In this document: positions 29,962 through 38,993 of the stretch, in pieces | Layout of the letters: every line of letters starts with the position of its first letter | How positions within the stretch are numbered: position 1 is the stretch's first letter | From: Streptomyces sp. A0642 | Lineage (GTDB): Bacteria > Actinomycetota > Actinomycetes > Streptomycetales > Streptomycetaceae | Reading direction: 5' to 3' | Assembly (NCBI RefSeq): GCF_004795105.1 | Contig: NZ_SSBL01000004.1 | Span: 124,001 to 188,000 of the forward strand | Length of the DNA: 64,000 nt | Position numbers and translations under genes: made by a program | The notes under the pieces: generated by a model | Database searches by the model: none | What the model was told of the DNA's origin: nothing | What the model saw: only the letters and a program-made list of their open reading frames with translations

Positions 29962-32900
29962 CGGTCCTGCTCGCCGGCACCGTCGCCACTCCCCCTGACG
30001 GGCCGGACACCGTACTGCCGCTGACGGCCGCCCAGTCGGGCATGTGGTACGCGCAGTCCCTCGACCCGCTCAGTCCGGCACAGAACACCGCGGAGTGCCT
30101 GGAGATCGACGGGCCGCTCGACCACGACGTGTTCGCCGCGGCGCTGCGCCGGGTCACCGCCGAGGCGGACGCGCTGCGCGTACGGATCGAGGACGGGCCG
30201 CGGGGACCGCGCCAAATAGTCGCGGCCTCTGCCGGACTGCCGCTCACCGTGCACGATCTCCGGGAGGCGCCCGACCCGGACCGGCGGGCGGAGGCGTGGA
30301 TGCGCGCCGACCTCGGCGAACCCTGCGACCTGAGCGCCGGACCGTTGTTCCGGCACGCGCTCTTCCGTGTCGGGCAGGACCGCTGGCTCTGGTACCAGCG
30401 GATCCACCACCTCGTCATGGACGGCTTCGGCTACTCGCTGCTCGTACGGCGGACGGCCGAGGTGTACACGGCGCTCGCCCGGGGCGAGGAGCCCGGGCCC
30501 CGTAGCTTCGGAACGCTCTCCGACCTCGTCGCGCAGGACGCCGGCTACCGGTCGTCGGAGGCGTTCGCGGCAGACCGCGCCCACTGGTCGGACGCCTTCG
30601 CCGACCGTCCTGAGGCGCCACGCCTCGCGGGCCGCGGAGCGCTGCCCTCGCGTACGTTCCTGCGCCGCACCGCCCACCTCGGTCCGGATGCCACGGAACG
30701 GGTCCGGGAACTCGCGACGCGACTGCGCGCGACCTGGCCGGAGGTGCTGATCGCCACGCAGGCCCTCTACACCGCACGGGCCACCGCCCGCTCCGAGGTG
30801 GTGCTCGGACTGCCCATGATGGGCCGGGTGGGATCGGTCGCCCTGCGTGTGCCCGGCATGGTGATGAACGTACTGCCGCTGCGGCTGACCGTCTCCCCCG
30901 GCGCGAGCTTCGCGGAACTGGTGCGCCAGGTCGTGCGGGGCGTCCGCGCGGTCCGCCGCCACCAGCGCTACCGCTACGAGGACATCCGCCGCGATCTGCG
31001 GCTGCTCGGCGAGAACCGCGGCCTGGTGGGTCCCCTCGTCAATGTGATGCCCTTCGACTACGACGTGGACTTCGCGGGCGCGCCGGCCCGGGCCCGCAAT
31101 CTGTCCGCGGGGCCGGTGGACGATCTGACGGTCAACATCTACGACCGCGCGGACGGCCGCGGGCTCCGCGTCGACCACGACGGCAATCCGGCCCTGTACG
31201 ACGAGGACGCGCTCGCCGCCCACCAGGAGCGGTTCCTGCACCTCGTGGAACGGCTGACCGCGGCGGACCCGCACGCCCCGCTGTCCGCCCACGGGATCGC
31301 GACCCCCGCCGAGCAGGCGCTGACCGTCGAGGAGTTCAACCGGACGGCCCGTGAGCTGCCGCCGACGACGCTCATCGGCCCGATCGAGGCGCGGGCCGCC
31401 CGCACCCCGGACGCGACCGCGCTGGTGTACGGGGACGTCTCCCTCACGTACGCGGAACTGAACACCCGCGCCAACCGCCTGGCCCGGCACCTGCGGACGC
31501 TCGGCGCCCGGCCGGGCGCCGTGGTGGCGGTGGCGGTTCCGCGCTCCGTGGAGCTGATCGTCTCGCTGCTCGCCGTACTGAAGGCGGGAGCCGCCTATCT
31601 GCCGCTCGACCCGGAGTACCCGGCGGAGCGGATCACGTACATGCTGCGGGACGCGGCGCCCGTCTGTGTGGTCACCGACCGTGCCGACCGTCTCGCCGAC
31701 GACGCGGGGACGGCGCGGGTCGTGCTCGACGGCCTCGACGTCTCCGGGTACCCGTGGTGCGATCCGTCGCGCCCGCTGACGCCCGCCCATCCGGCGTACG
31801 TCATCTACACCTCGGGGTCCACCGGCCGCCCCAAGGGCGTCGTCGTGCCGCACGGCGCGATCGACAACCGGCTGCGGTGGATGCAGGACGCCCACGGGCT
31901 GACGGCGGACGACCGGGTGCTGCAGAAGACGCCCTCGTCGTTCGACGTGTCCGTCTGGGAGTTCTTCTGGCCGCTGCGCGAGGGCGCGGCGCTGGTCGTC
32001 GCGGAACCGGGCGGCCACAAGGACCCCGCCTACCTGGCCCGGCTGATCCGCGAACAGGCCGTCACCACCTGCCACTTCGTGCCCTCAATGCTCCAGGTCT
32101 TCCTCACGGAGGCGGACCCCGGAGCGTGCGGCGGACTGCGCCGCGTGTTCTGCAGCGGGGAGGCGCTGCCCCGGGAGACCGCGCACGCCTTCGGCCACGC
32201 GCTGCCGCACGCCGAGCTGCACAATCTGTACGGGCCGACGGAAGCGGCCGTGGACGTCAGCTTCCACGCGTGCGCCGCACAGGACGCGGGGCCCGTGCCG
32301 ATCGGGCGGCCCGTGTGGAACACCGGGCTGTACGTACTCGACGCCGCGCTTCGGCCCTGTCCGCCGGGGGTGCCGGGCGAGCTGTACCTGGCGGGCCGGC
32401 AGCTCGCCGACGGCTATCTGAACCGCCCGGACCTGACCGCCGCCCGGTTCCTCGCCGATCCCTTCGGCGCCCCGGGGCGGCGGATGTACCGCACCGGGGA
32501 CCTGGCGCGCTGGACGGAGCAGGGAGAGGTCGAGTACCTCGGGCGCACGGACCACCAGGTCAAGCTGCGCGGGCAACGCATCGAGCTCGGTGAGATCGAA
32601 GCCGCACTGGCCGCCCTGCCGCGGGTGGACGGGGCCTGCGCCCTGGTGCGCGAGGACCGGCCCGGCGAACAGCGTCTCGTCGGGTACGTGACGGGAGCCG
32701 CCGAGCCCTCGGCCGTACGGTCCGCACTGGCGCGCGTGCTCCCGGAGCACATGGTGCCGTCGGCGGTGGTCGTGCTCGGCTCCTTCCCGCTGAGCCCCAA
32801 CGGAAAGCTGGACCGCCGCGAACTGCCCGCCCCCGTCTTCGCCGGCGGCGGTGGCGACCGGCCCATGAGCGACCGCGAGGAGGCGCTCGCGCGGCTGTTC

Positions 32901-33887
32901 GCGGAGGTGCTCGGGGCTGCCGCGGTGGGGCCCGACGACGCGTTCTTCGACCTCGGCGGGACCTCGCTGCTCGCGGTCCGGCTCGTGGCCCGGGTGCGGG
33001 AGGAGTTCGGTGCCGAACTGACGATCGGTTCGCTGTTCGAGGCATCGACCCCGGCGGCGCTCTCCGCCCGGATCGACGGCGCGGCTGCGGGGCCCGCGTC
33101 CGGGGACGCCCTGGACGTCGTACTGCGACTGCGCGGGGGGAGCGCGCGGGCCCCGCTGTTCGCCATCCATCCGGCGGGCGGCATCGCCTGGTGCTACGCC
33201 GGGCTGGCCGCCCGGCTGGGTCCCGGTCAGCCGGTGTACGGCATCCAGGCCCGCGGCCTGGCCCGTGAGGAACCGCTGCCGGGGACCCTGGAGGAGGAGG
33301 CGGCCGACTACGTCCAGCGCATCCGGGAGGTCCAGGGGCGGGGCCCGTACCGTCTGCTGGGCTGGTCGGTGGGCGGGGTGCTCGCGCACACCGTGGCGGT
33401 GCTGCTCCAGGAGAGCGGTGAGGAAGTCGAACTCCTGGCCCTGCTGGACGCGTTCCCCGCCGAACAGTGGCGGGAGCGGCCCGCGCCGGAGGAGGGCGAC
33501 GCCCTCACGGCGGTGCTGCGCATGGCGGGGTTCGAGCGCACCGGTGAACGCACCCGGGAGGACGTGCTGGCCACGTTGCGGCGGGCGGGCAGTCCCCTCG
33601 CCGGGCTCGGGGACCGGACCCTGTCGAGGATCGTCGACATCGTGCCCAACCATGCCCGCCTGATGCGTGAGCACGTGCACCGGGGTTACTCGGGCGACCT
33701 GCTGTTCTTCACCGCGGCCGCGCCGCGGGCGGAGGACTGGCTCACCCGGGAGGCGTGGCGCGCGCACGTGTCGGGTGCGGTCGTGAACCACGATCTGGAC
33801 GCCACGCACCCGCAGTTGATGCAGGACCGCTTCCTCGACACCATCGCGGACGTGCTCGCGGACCGGCTGAAGGAACTGGACGGCTGA
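29958..33887 (+). CDS. entF: Enterobactin-type NRPS, C-A-PCP-TE, serine-activating
   Basis: About 1,309 aa. Condensation domain with HHLVMDG near residue 150. Adenylation domain with SGSTGRPKG; its ten specificity residues read by eye are DVWHFSLVDK, the EntF code for L-Ser. PCP with FFDLGGTSLLA (Ser ~1003). Thioesterase with GWSVGG (Ser ~1137). One module plus TE means iterative use: three DHB-Ser units, trimerised and cyclised on the TE. The product is predicted to be enterobactin or a close analogue. A Thr code or an extra Arg module, as for griseobactin or bacillibactin, is absent. No MbtH-like gene lies beside it. Confidence 0.96.
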   Translation: MTVLLAGTVATPPDGPDTVLPLTAAQSGMWYAQSLDPLSPAQNTAECLEIDGPLDHDVFAAALRRVTAEADALRVRIEDGPRGPRQIVAASAGLPLTVHDLREAPDPDRRAEAWMRADLGEPCDLSAGPLFRHALFRVGQDRWLWYQRIHHLVMDGFGYSLLVRRTAEVYTALARGEEPGPRSFGTLSDLVAQDAGYRSSEAFAADRAHWSDAFADRPEAPRLAGRGALPSRTFLRRTAHLGPDATERVRELATRLRATWPEVLIATQALYTARATARSEVVLGLPMMGRVGSVALRVPGMVMNVLPLRLTVSPGASFAELVRQVVRGVRAVRRHQRYRYEDIRRDLRLLGENRGLVGPLVNVMPFDYDVDFAGAPARARNLSAGPVDDLTVNIYDRADGRGLRVDHDGNPALYDEDALAAHQERFLHLVERLTAADPHAPLSAHGIATPAEQALTVEEFNRTARELPPTTLIGPIEARAARTPDATALVYGDVSLTYAELNTRANRLARHLRTLGARPGAVVAVAVPRSVELIVSLLAVLKAGAAYLPLDPEYPAERITYMLRDAAPVCVVTDRADRLADDAGTARVVLDGLDVSGYPWCDPSRPLTPAHPAYVIYTSGSTGRPKGVVVPHGAIDNRLRWMQDAHGLTADDRVLQKTPSSFDVSVWEFFWPLREGAALVVAEPGGHKDPAYLARLIREQAVTTCHFVPSMLQVFLTEADPGACGGLRRVFCSGEALPRETAHAFGHALPHAELHNLYGPTEAAVDVSFHACAAQDAGPVPIGRPVWNTGLYVLDAALRPCPPGVPGELYLAGRQLADGYLNRPDLTAARFLADPFGAPGRRMYRTGDLARWTEQGEVEYLGRTDHQVKLRGQRIELGEIEAALAALPRVDGACALVREDRPGEQRLVGYVTGAAEPSAVRSALARVLPEHMVPSAVVVLGSFPLSPNGKLDRRELPAPVFAGGGGDRPMSDREEALARLFAEVLGAAAVGPDDAFFDLGGTSLLAVRLVARVREEFGAELTIGSLFEASTPAALSARIDGAAAGPASGDALDVVLRLRGGSARAPLFAIHPAGGIAWCYAGLAARLGPGQPVYGIQARGLAREEPLPGTLEEEAADYVQRIREVQGRGPYRLLGWSVGGVLAHTVAVLLQESGEEVELLALLDAFPAEQWRERPAPEEGDALTAVLRMAGFERTGERTREDVLATLRRAGSPLAGLGDRTLSRIVDIVPNHARLMREHVHRGYSGDLLFFTAAAPRAEDWLTREAWRAHVSGAVVNHDLDATHPQLMQDRFLDTIADVLADRLKELDG

Positions 33888-33896
33888 CCGTTCCCC

Positions 33897-33923
33897 GCTG
33901 ACCGGCGGCCTTCGCCGGTCAGC
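33897..33923. terminator. Terminator between convergent entF and esterase genes
   Basis: Perfect 11-bp stem (33897-33907 with 33913-33923), 5-nt loop, between the two stop codons. Confidence 0.8.
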
Positions 33924-33930
33924 TCGCCGG

Positions 33931-35199
33931 TCAGCGGGTGACGGTGGCGCGGGACAGCAGATCGACCAGGCCGTCCGCCAGCTCCGTACGCCAGCAGAGG
34001 TAGTCGTGCCCGCCGTTGAACTCCCGGTAGGAGGCGTCCTCGTAGCCCGAGGACGTGAGTGTGTCGCGCAGCCGGCGCGCGGCCGGCAGCGCCACCCACT
34101 CCTGCTCGCCGAAGGAGAGCCAGAAGCGCACCGGCAGGCGTGGGGACTCGGCGATCCGGGCGGTGAGCCATTCGGCGTCCGGGCCGTCCGGCCACCAGAA
34201 CGAGCCGGACTGCGCCAGGGCGTTGCCGAAGCGGCCGGGGGCGGCGAGGGCGGCGTAGGCGGCGGTGAGCCCGCCCAGGCTCTGGCCCGCGACGACGGTG
34301 CGCGCCGGGTCCTCCGTGACGGGGTGGCGTGCTGCCGCCCAGGGCAGCAGTTCGTCCTCGAGGAACGCGACGAAGTCCCGGCTGCAGGCGAGGTCCGACC
34401 AGCGTGTGGCCACGTCGACCGAGTCCGGCAGGAGGGCCACCAGCGGGGGGATGCGCCCGTCGGCGATGAGGTTGTCCAGCAGCTGGGCGAGCCCGAGGTG
34501 CGGCTGCCAGTGCTCCCCGTCCAGGAGGACGAGCACCGGCAGGTCCGTCGCCCCGCGCGCGCCGGCCGGCCGGTACGTCCACACGCGCCGGCTCCCGCCC
34601 AGGCGCTCGGAGGGAACGTCGTGCACGGACACCTCCCCCCGGGCGCCGCCCGGCCGCGGCAGCCAGTCCCGGGCGCTCGGGGCGGCCGGGAGTTCGGCGT
34701 AGGAGACCGGGTCGCCACCCCAGCGACGGGGCAGCGCGCGGCGGTTCAGCGGATCGTGACGGCGCCGGGTGCGCAGCCGCCGCCAGTAGTCGGCGCTCTC
34801 CGGTCCGGGTCCGTCGCCCTCGTCGACGTAGAAGTCGTACGTGCCCCGCCAGTCCTGCCGCAGTCTCAGCGTCCAGTGCCACACATCGGTGCCCGGGACG
34901 TGCTCCATCAGGTTGCCCTCGGGGGCACGGGGGTCGCCGAGCTTGTTGGGCAGCACCTGGACGGCCCGGGTGCCGGGGGCTCCGCGCCAGAGGAACGTCA
35001 CGGCGGCGTGGTCGTCGCTGCCCAGCGGGTCCGGCCCGACGAGCGGTGTGCCGGATCCGGCGATCCGGGCCCAGAACTCCTCGGCGCCGTCCGGGCCCGG
35101 GAGGGCGCAGACGGGTTCGGTGAGGCGGGTCAGCGGATCCGGCCGTGCCGTCCTGGGCGGTCGCTGCGGGGCGTCCTGGGGCGGCACGGACGTGATCAT
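33931..35199 (-). CDS. fes: Ferric-enterobactin (enterochelin) esterase, Fes-like
   Basis: 422 aa, cytoplasmic (no signal). The N-terminal beta domain has VTFLWRG and DVWHWTLRLRQDWRGTYDF; the C-terminal alpha/beta hydrolase has LLDGEHW, Ser in VAGQSLGGLTAAYA and His in EFNGGHDYLCWR. These are Fes hallmarks. It opens the trilactone of the imported ferric siderophore to release iron, supporting a cyclic triserine product. It converges on entF and has its own weaker iron-box-like site upstream. Confidence 0.93.
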   Translation of the reverse strand: MITSVPPQDAPQRPPRTARPDPLTRLTEPVCALPGPDGAEEFWARIAGSGTPLVGPDPLGSDDHAAVTFLWRGAPGTRAVQVLPNKLGDPRAPEGNLMEHVPGTDVWHWTLRLRQDWRGTYDFYVDEGDGPGPESADYWRRLRTRRRHDPLNRRALPRRWGGDPVSYAELPAAPSARDWLPRPGGARGEVSVHDVPSERLGGSRRVWTYRPAGARGATDLPVLVLLDGEHWQPHLGLAQLLDNLIADGRIPPLVALLPDSVDVATRWSDLACSRDFVAFLEDELLPWAAARHPVTEDPARTVVAGQSLGGLTAAYAALAAPGRFGNALAQSGSFWWPDGPDAEWLTARIAESPRLPVRFWLSFGEQEWVALPAARRLRDTLTSSGYEDASYREFNGGHDYLCWRTELADGLVDLLSRATVTR

Positions 35200-35229
35200 G
35201 AGAGGGCTCCGAAGGACGAGACGATCAAC

Positions 35230-35248
35230 TTAGGGTCACCTTACCTTT
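35230..35248 (-). promoter_or_regulatory. Weak iron-box-like site upstream of the esterase
   Basis: TTAGGGTCACCTTACCTTT agrees with the 19-bp iron-box consensus at about 12 positions, including both outer half-sites. It lies 31 bp before the esterase start. Confidence 0.55.
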
Positions 35249-35304
35249 TCGGGCGCGCGGGCCGGCGGGGCGTAATCCGGATCACACTCCTGAAAGGGCG
35301 TTAC

Positions 35305-35323
35305 TTAGGTAAGGCTAAGCTAA
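35305..35323 (+). promoter_or_regulatory. Iron box upstream of the secreted propeller gene
   Basis: TTAGGTAAGGCTAAGCTAA matches 17 of 19 consensus positions and ends 50 bp before the propeller gene start. Confidence 0.88.
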
Positions 35324-35373
35324 GTTCATTCGTACGGATCCCCGTGACATACCTTCAGGGAGTTGACCCCAGC

Positions 35374-36435
35374 ATGACCTCACCCACCCGCAGCCTGCGT
35401 CGCACCGGCACCTGTGCGTCCATCGCCGTCGTGCTCGCCGCAGGCGGCACCACCGCGCTGACGGGCACCGCGGCCGCCCACGCCCGGCCGGCCGCCTCGG
35501 CCGTGACCGCCGCGCCGGTCGCCAAGGGGCTCTACCAGTCCTCCTACTCGGAGCGGAACCACGTCCTGTGGACCGCCTCCGCGGTGGGCCGGCCGCCGGT
35601 GACGACCTCCGCGCTGACGAAGGTGGACCCGCGGACGCTGCAGGTGAAGGCGACCTACGCGCCGCCGGTCACCGACCCGGCGACCGGCGCGGTGGAGGCG
35701 GTCTACGGGGTGGCGGTCGACGACGAGCACAACACCGTCTGGACCACCAACACCCGCAACAACTCGGTAGCCGTCTACAGCCAGCGCACGGGCGAGCACC
35801 TCGCCACGCTCCCGGACGTGAACCACGCCCGGGAGATCGTCGTCGACGAGCGCCACGACACCGTGTGGGCGAGCGCGTTCGGTGACGGGACGCTCGTGGC
35901 CTTCGACAGCCGCACCCTCAAGGAGAAGAAGAGGGTCACGGTCACGGGAGCGGGCCCCACCGGCCTGGCGGTCGACGAGCGCTCCGGGACGGTGTACGCC
36001 GCCGACCTCACCCACGACCGGATCATCCAGGTCGCCGCGCGCGCCACGGCCCCGCGCCTCATCCCCGCGGGCGACGGCCCCATCGCGGTCGCCCTGTCCG
36101 GGGACGGCCGCACCGCCTACACCGCCAACCAGACCGGCGGAGACATCTCGGTCGTGGACCTCCGCAAGGGCCTCGTCACCAAGTCCGTGGCCACCGGCCG
36201 GGGCGCGCTGTCCGTCGCCGCGGACGGCCGCTCGGGCCGCGTGCTCGTCGTCAACCGCACGGACGCCACCGTCTCGGTCGTCGACCCCCGCAAGGGCAGC
36301 GTCGTGGAGACCCTGGCCACTGGTGCCAACCCCAACCACATCGAGGTCGCCGGCGGCATCGCGTACGTCGTCGACAAGTCCGGCGCGGGCGCCGACGGCA
36401 AGGACCAGCTGCACCGCATCCGCCTCGCACGCTGA
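35374..36435 (+). CDS. Secreted YncE/NHL-like beta-propeller, probably iron-regulated
   Basis: 353 aa. A Sec signal (RRTGTCASIAVVLAAGG, cleavage near AHA) precedes repeated 40- to 45-residue blades: GVAVDDEHNTVWTTNTRNNSVAVY, IVVDERHDTVWASAFGDGTLVAFD, LAVDERSGTVYAADLTHDRI, ALSGDGRTAYTANQTGGDISVVD. This is the YncE-type lactonase/NHL propeller pattern. No enzyme motif is evident. The strong iron box upstream and the place beside the siderophore esterase suggest a role in iron acquisition, possibly binding; that is inference. E. coli YncE is also iron-responsive. Confidence 0.87.
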   Translation: MTSPTRSLRRTGTCASIAVVLAAGGTTALTGTAAAHARPAASAVTAAPVAKGLYQSSYSERNHVLWTASAVGRPPVTTSALTKVDPRTLQVKATYAPPVTDPATGAVEAVYGVAVDDEHNTVWTTNTRNNSVAVYSQRTGEHLATLPDVNHAREIVVDERHDTVWASAFGDGTLVAFDSRTLKEKKRVTVTGAGPTGLAVDERSGTVYAADLTHDRIIQVAARATAPRLIPAGDGPIAVALSGDGRTAYTANQTGGDISVVDLRKGLVTKSVATGRGALSVAADGRSGRVLVVNRTDATVSVVDPRKGSVVETLATGANPNHIEVAGGIAYVVDKSGAGADGKDQLHRIRLAR

Positions 36436-36454
36436 CCTCCGGGCACCCGTCCGA

Positions 36455-36496
36455 GGGGGCCGGCCCACCGCGCGAGGCGGCGGGCCGGGCCCCCCG
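36455..36496. terminator. GC-rich terminator between propeller and SGNH genes
   Basis: An imperfect stem of roughly 12 bp (GGGGGCCGGCCC against GGGCCGGGCCCC) separates these convergent genes. Confidence 0.5.
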
Positions 36497-36530
36497 GGCC
36501 GGGCGGCGCGAGGGCCACTCCCCCGGCCCG

Positions 36531-37313
36531 TCACATACCGGCGCTCCAGGGCAGAAGGTCCGGCCGCTTGGCGGTGCGTCCGTCTCCGGACGACCGGCCC
36601 CGCAGGCGCCGTCCGAGCCACGGACCGAGGAAGGCGGCCGCCCAGCGCAGTTCGGCGCCGGCGGCCTGGAGGCCGCCGGGGAGCACGTGCGCGGGCAGCG
36701 GATGCGTCCAGGTGTTGTCGCTCCGCGGCAGGCCGATGGCCTGCGCGACGGCAGCGGCGATCCGCGCGTGGCCGAGAGAGCTCGCGTGGAGCCGGTCGAC
36801 GCTCCACAGGCGCGGATCCGTGGCGACGGCGTGCTGGGCGATCTCGGCGACCGCGACGCCGTGGCGGGCGGCCGCGGCCCGGATGAGGGTGTTGAGCTGC
36901 GACACCCGGGATCTGAGGGGCCGGGCGAGAGGCGCGATCTTCCCCACGTCGGGAATGGTCAAGGTCGCCACCTGCGCCCCGGCAGCCGTGAGCGCGGCGA
37001 ACATCTCCTCCAGCTGTCCGGCCACCTCCACGACGTCGACCCGCGGCCGCAGCAGATCGTTGACCCCGGCGACGACGGTGGCCAGATCGGGACGCAGGGC
37101 CAGCGCCGGTCCCAGCTGCTCGGCGCGGACCTGTCCGGCGACCCGCCCCCGTACGGCCAGATTGGCGTACTGGAGACCGGGGTTGACGGCGGCGAGGTGC
37201 TCGGCGAGCCGGTCGGCCCAGCCCCGCAGACCGATGACGTCGTCCCCGTCACCGACCCCTTCGGTCTGGCTGTCACCCAGGGCGACGTAGCGCAGGTATT
37301 CACCGTTCCGCAC
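36531..37313 (-). CDS. SGNH/GDSL-family hydrolase
   Basis: 260 aa, no signal peptide. Block I GDSQTEG, block III GVNDLL and block V DRLHASSLGH carry the Ser, Asn and Asp/His of the SGNH family, so it is likely an esterase or lipase acting inside the cell. The GTG start at 37313 overlaps the end of the PadR gene by 14 bp, so the two are co-expressed and the regulator probably controls it. Substrate unknown. Confidence 0.88.
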   Translation of the reverse strand: MRNGEYLRYVALGDSQTEGVGDGDDVIGLRGWADRLAEHLAAVNPGLQYANLAVRGRVAGQVRAEQLGPALALRPDLATVVAGVNDLLRPRVDVVEVAGQLEEMFAALTAAGAQVATLTIPDVGKIAPLARPLRSRVSQLNTLIRAAAARHGVAVAEIAQHAVATDPRLWSVDRLHASSLGHARIAAAVAQAIGLPRSDNTWTHPLPAHVLPGGLQAAGAELRWAAAFLGPWLGRRLRGRSSGDGRTAKRPDLLPWSAGM

Positions 37314-37869
37314 GAGTCGACTGCCTCTCCCTCAGCACGGCCGCGATCCGCAGGCACCAGTCCCGGTGCTCCTGCTCGAAGGCCACGCCGCGCAGGCCCG
37401 TCAGATAGGGCCCGATCCGGTCGCCGTGCCGGAGGAACTCGTCCTCGTCCGCCTCCCCGCGCATCTGCCGCAGCAGGTCGTCGAGGAGTGCGATCTTCGC
37501 GTCCGCAGCGGCCACGCGCTCGTCGAGCTGTTCGATGACCTGGGCGGTGCCGATGCGGTCGGCCGACTGGACCTTGACGAGCAGGTCGTCGCGGATGAAG
37601 GACGGTTTCGGGGCGGCGGCGGCGAACGCCTCCAGCTCCTCGCGGCCGGCGTCGGTGACCTGGAAGACCCGCTTGTTGGGCCGGGTCTCCTGAATCACCT
37701 GCCGGCCCTCGACCAGCCCCTCCTTCTCCAGCTTGGCCAGCTCCGTGTACAGCTGCTGGGGCAGGGCGTGCCAGAAGTTCGCGACGCCGACGTCGAACGC
37801 CTTCGCCAGTTGGTATCCGCTGTACTCGCCGTCCAGCAGCGCCGCCAGTACGGCATGTCGCAAGGCCAC
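37300..37869 (-). CDS. PadR-family transcriptional regulator
   Basis: 189 aa with a winged helix at the N-terminus (LRHAVLAALLDGEYSGYQLA, LPQQLYTELAKLEKEGLV) and a C-terminal coiled-coil with DRIGTAQVIEQLDERVAAAD, the PadR layout. I choose GTG 37869 (VALRHAVLAALL): a GGAGGGGG lies 8 nt before it and the protein then begins like other PadRs; ATG 37890 lacks a good site. It is upstream of and overlaps the SGNH gene. A palindrome in its promoter suggests autoregulation. Confidence 0.88.
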   Translation of the reverse strand: MALRHAVLAALLDGEYSGYQLAKAFDVGVANFWHALPQQLYTELAKLEKEGLVEGRQVIQETRPNKRVFQVTDAGREELEAFAAAAPKPSFIRDDLLVKVQSADRIGTAQVIEQLDERVAAADAKIALLDDLLRQMRGEADEDEFLRHGDRIGPYLTGLRGVAFEQEHRDWCLRIAAVLRERQSTRAER

Positions 37870-37926
37870 CGAGGCAGCCCCCTCCCTCATCCCGCCGGGC
37901 CCCGCGGCACCGGCCACACGGCTATC

Positions 37927-37962
37927 GTACTCAAGAATATGACTACTCAACTCTTTGAGTAC
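37927..37962. promoter_or_regulatory. Palindromic operator candidate for the PadR regulator
   Basis: GTACTCAA (37927-37934) and TTGAGTAC (37955-37962) are exact inverted copies 20 bp apart, with a third ACTCAA between them, in an AT-rich patch 58-93 bp before the PadR start. Confidence 0.65.
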
Positions 37963-38004
37963 ATGACGGGAGGGCGGGGGCCCCGGCCTACGGCCCCGCG
38001 GGCG

Positions 38005-38406
38005 TCACTCCGCGGACGTCACTGCGTGACTTCCGTACGGGCGCGTGATGATCTCCATGCCGTGGCCCGCGGGGTCCATGAAGTAGAGCCCCCGTCCGCC
38101 GTGGTGGTGATTGATCTCGCCCGGCTGCTTGAGGTGCGGATCGGCGTAGTAGGTGATTCCCGCCGCCCTGATGCGCCGCAGCGCCTCATCGAACTCGGCG
38201 TCGCCGATGAGGAAGGCATAGTGCTGCGGGGTGATCGATTCGGCGGGGATGGTGGCGAAGTCCAGCGTGACGCCGTTGCTCAGCGAGACCGGAACGAACG
38301 GGCCCCACTCCGCGCCTGCTTCGAGATCCAGAAGATGGGCCAGGAACTCGGCGGATTCCCGGTTGGACCGGGCGTGGACGATGGTGTGATTCAGTTCGAC
38401 AGACAA
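38005..38406 (-). CDS. VOC (glyoxalase/dioxygenase superfamily) protein
   Basis: 133 aa. Two beta-alpha-beta-beta-beta units are visible (LNHTIVHARSNRESAEFLAHLL and GRGLYFMDPAGHGMEIITRPYG), with candidate metal ligands His near the N-terminus and Glu in GMEII. I take TTG 38406, reading (M)SVELNHTIV, because GGAGG sits 8 nt before it; the ATG at 38427 has GGGAG directly abutting it. The function is not predictable from the fold. Confidence 0.8.
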   Translation of the reverse strand: MSVELNHTIVHARSNRESAEFLAHLLDLEAGAEWGPFVPVSLSNGVTLDFATIPAESITPQHYAFLIGDAEFDEALRRIRAAGITYYADPHLKQPGEINHHHGGRGLYFMDPAGHGMEIITRPYGSHAVTSAE

Positions 38407-38993
38407 GTGGAATGCCTCCGAAGGCATCTCCCGGACACCTCCATGCCTCACCCGGCCGGTGACCGGCACGCGATGTCCGCCTGAGATCATAAGAGCGGCA
38501 CCGGCCGGCTGTCGAGCCGTCCCGGCCCGGGGCCTCACGGCCTCGAGCGCCCCGCCGACTCGGTGGCGAGGTACCGCCCGGGCCCATCGAGGCCTCGCTG
38601 ACCTCGCGCAGCCGCTCCGGGTCGTCTCCCCCCAGGGCGGATGCCGGTACGTCGTCCGTGCGGGACGCCCGCACCTCGGCAACGCGCTCGGCCGCCTCGG
38701 GCGCCCGCCGGATCAACTGCCGCCCGCCGTCAGGGGGCCGGGCGCCCTCACGAGCGAACCCGCGCGCTTCCGGCGGGCCACCGCCCCGGGACCTGACTCT
38801 GCGGGGGTCCGGTACGCACCGCGATCGCGCTCACCGAGGTGCCCGGTCGGCGTGGCCGCGCGGGGCAGCACCACGGCGGCGCCGGTCTTCGCCGGGCCGT
38901 GCGCACAGGCCGCGCCGACGGGCCGGGAAACCGTGGCGCCGGGGTGGGCCGTGTTGCCGTTGTGCCCGCGGGGAACAGAGCCCCGGGTACGAG
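38407..38993. other. Intergenic region without a supported gene; possible gene remnant
   Basis: No frame has a convincing start, ribosome site and family. On the minus strand, 38716 down to about 38580 reads as natural-looking protein (RRAPEAAERVAEVRASRTDD, then DDPERLREVSEASMG) from a TTG, then degrades into Gly/Arg/Pro-rich sequence. It may be the remnant of a deleted gene. Confidence 0.4.

Noticed and set aside
29958..33887. Griseobactin or bacillibactin synthetase
   Set aside because: Only one module, no Gly or Arg module, and the specificity residues match Ser rather than Thr.
29826..34718. Long minus-strand frames opposite entF
   Set aside because: Arg/Gly-rich shadow translations with no family; the plus strand has complete NRPS domains.
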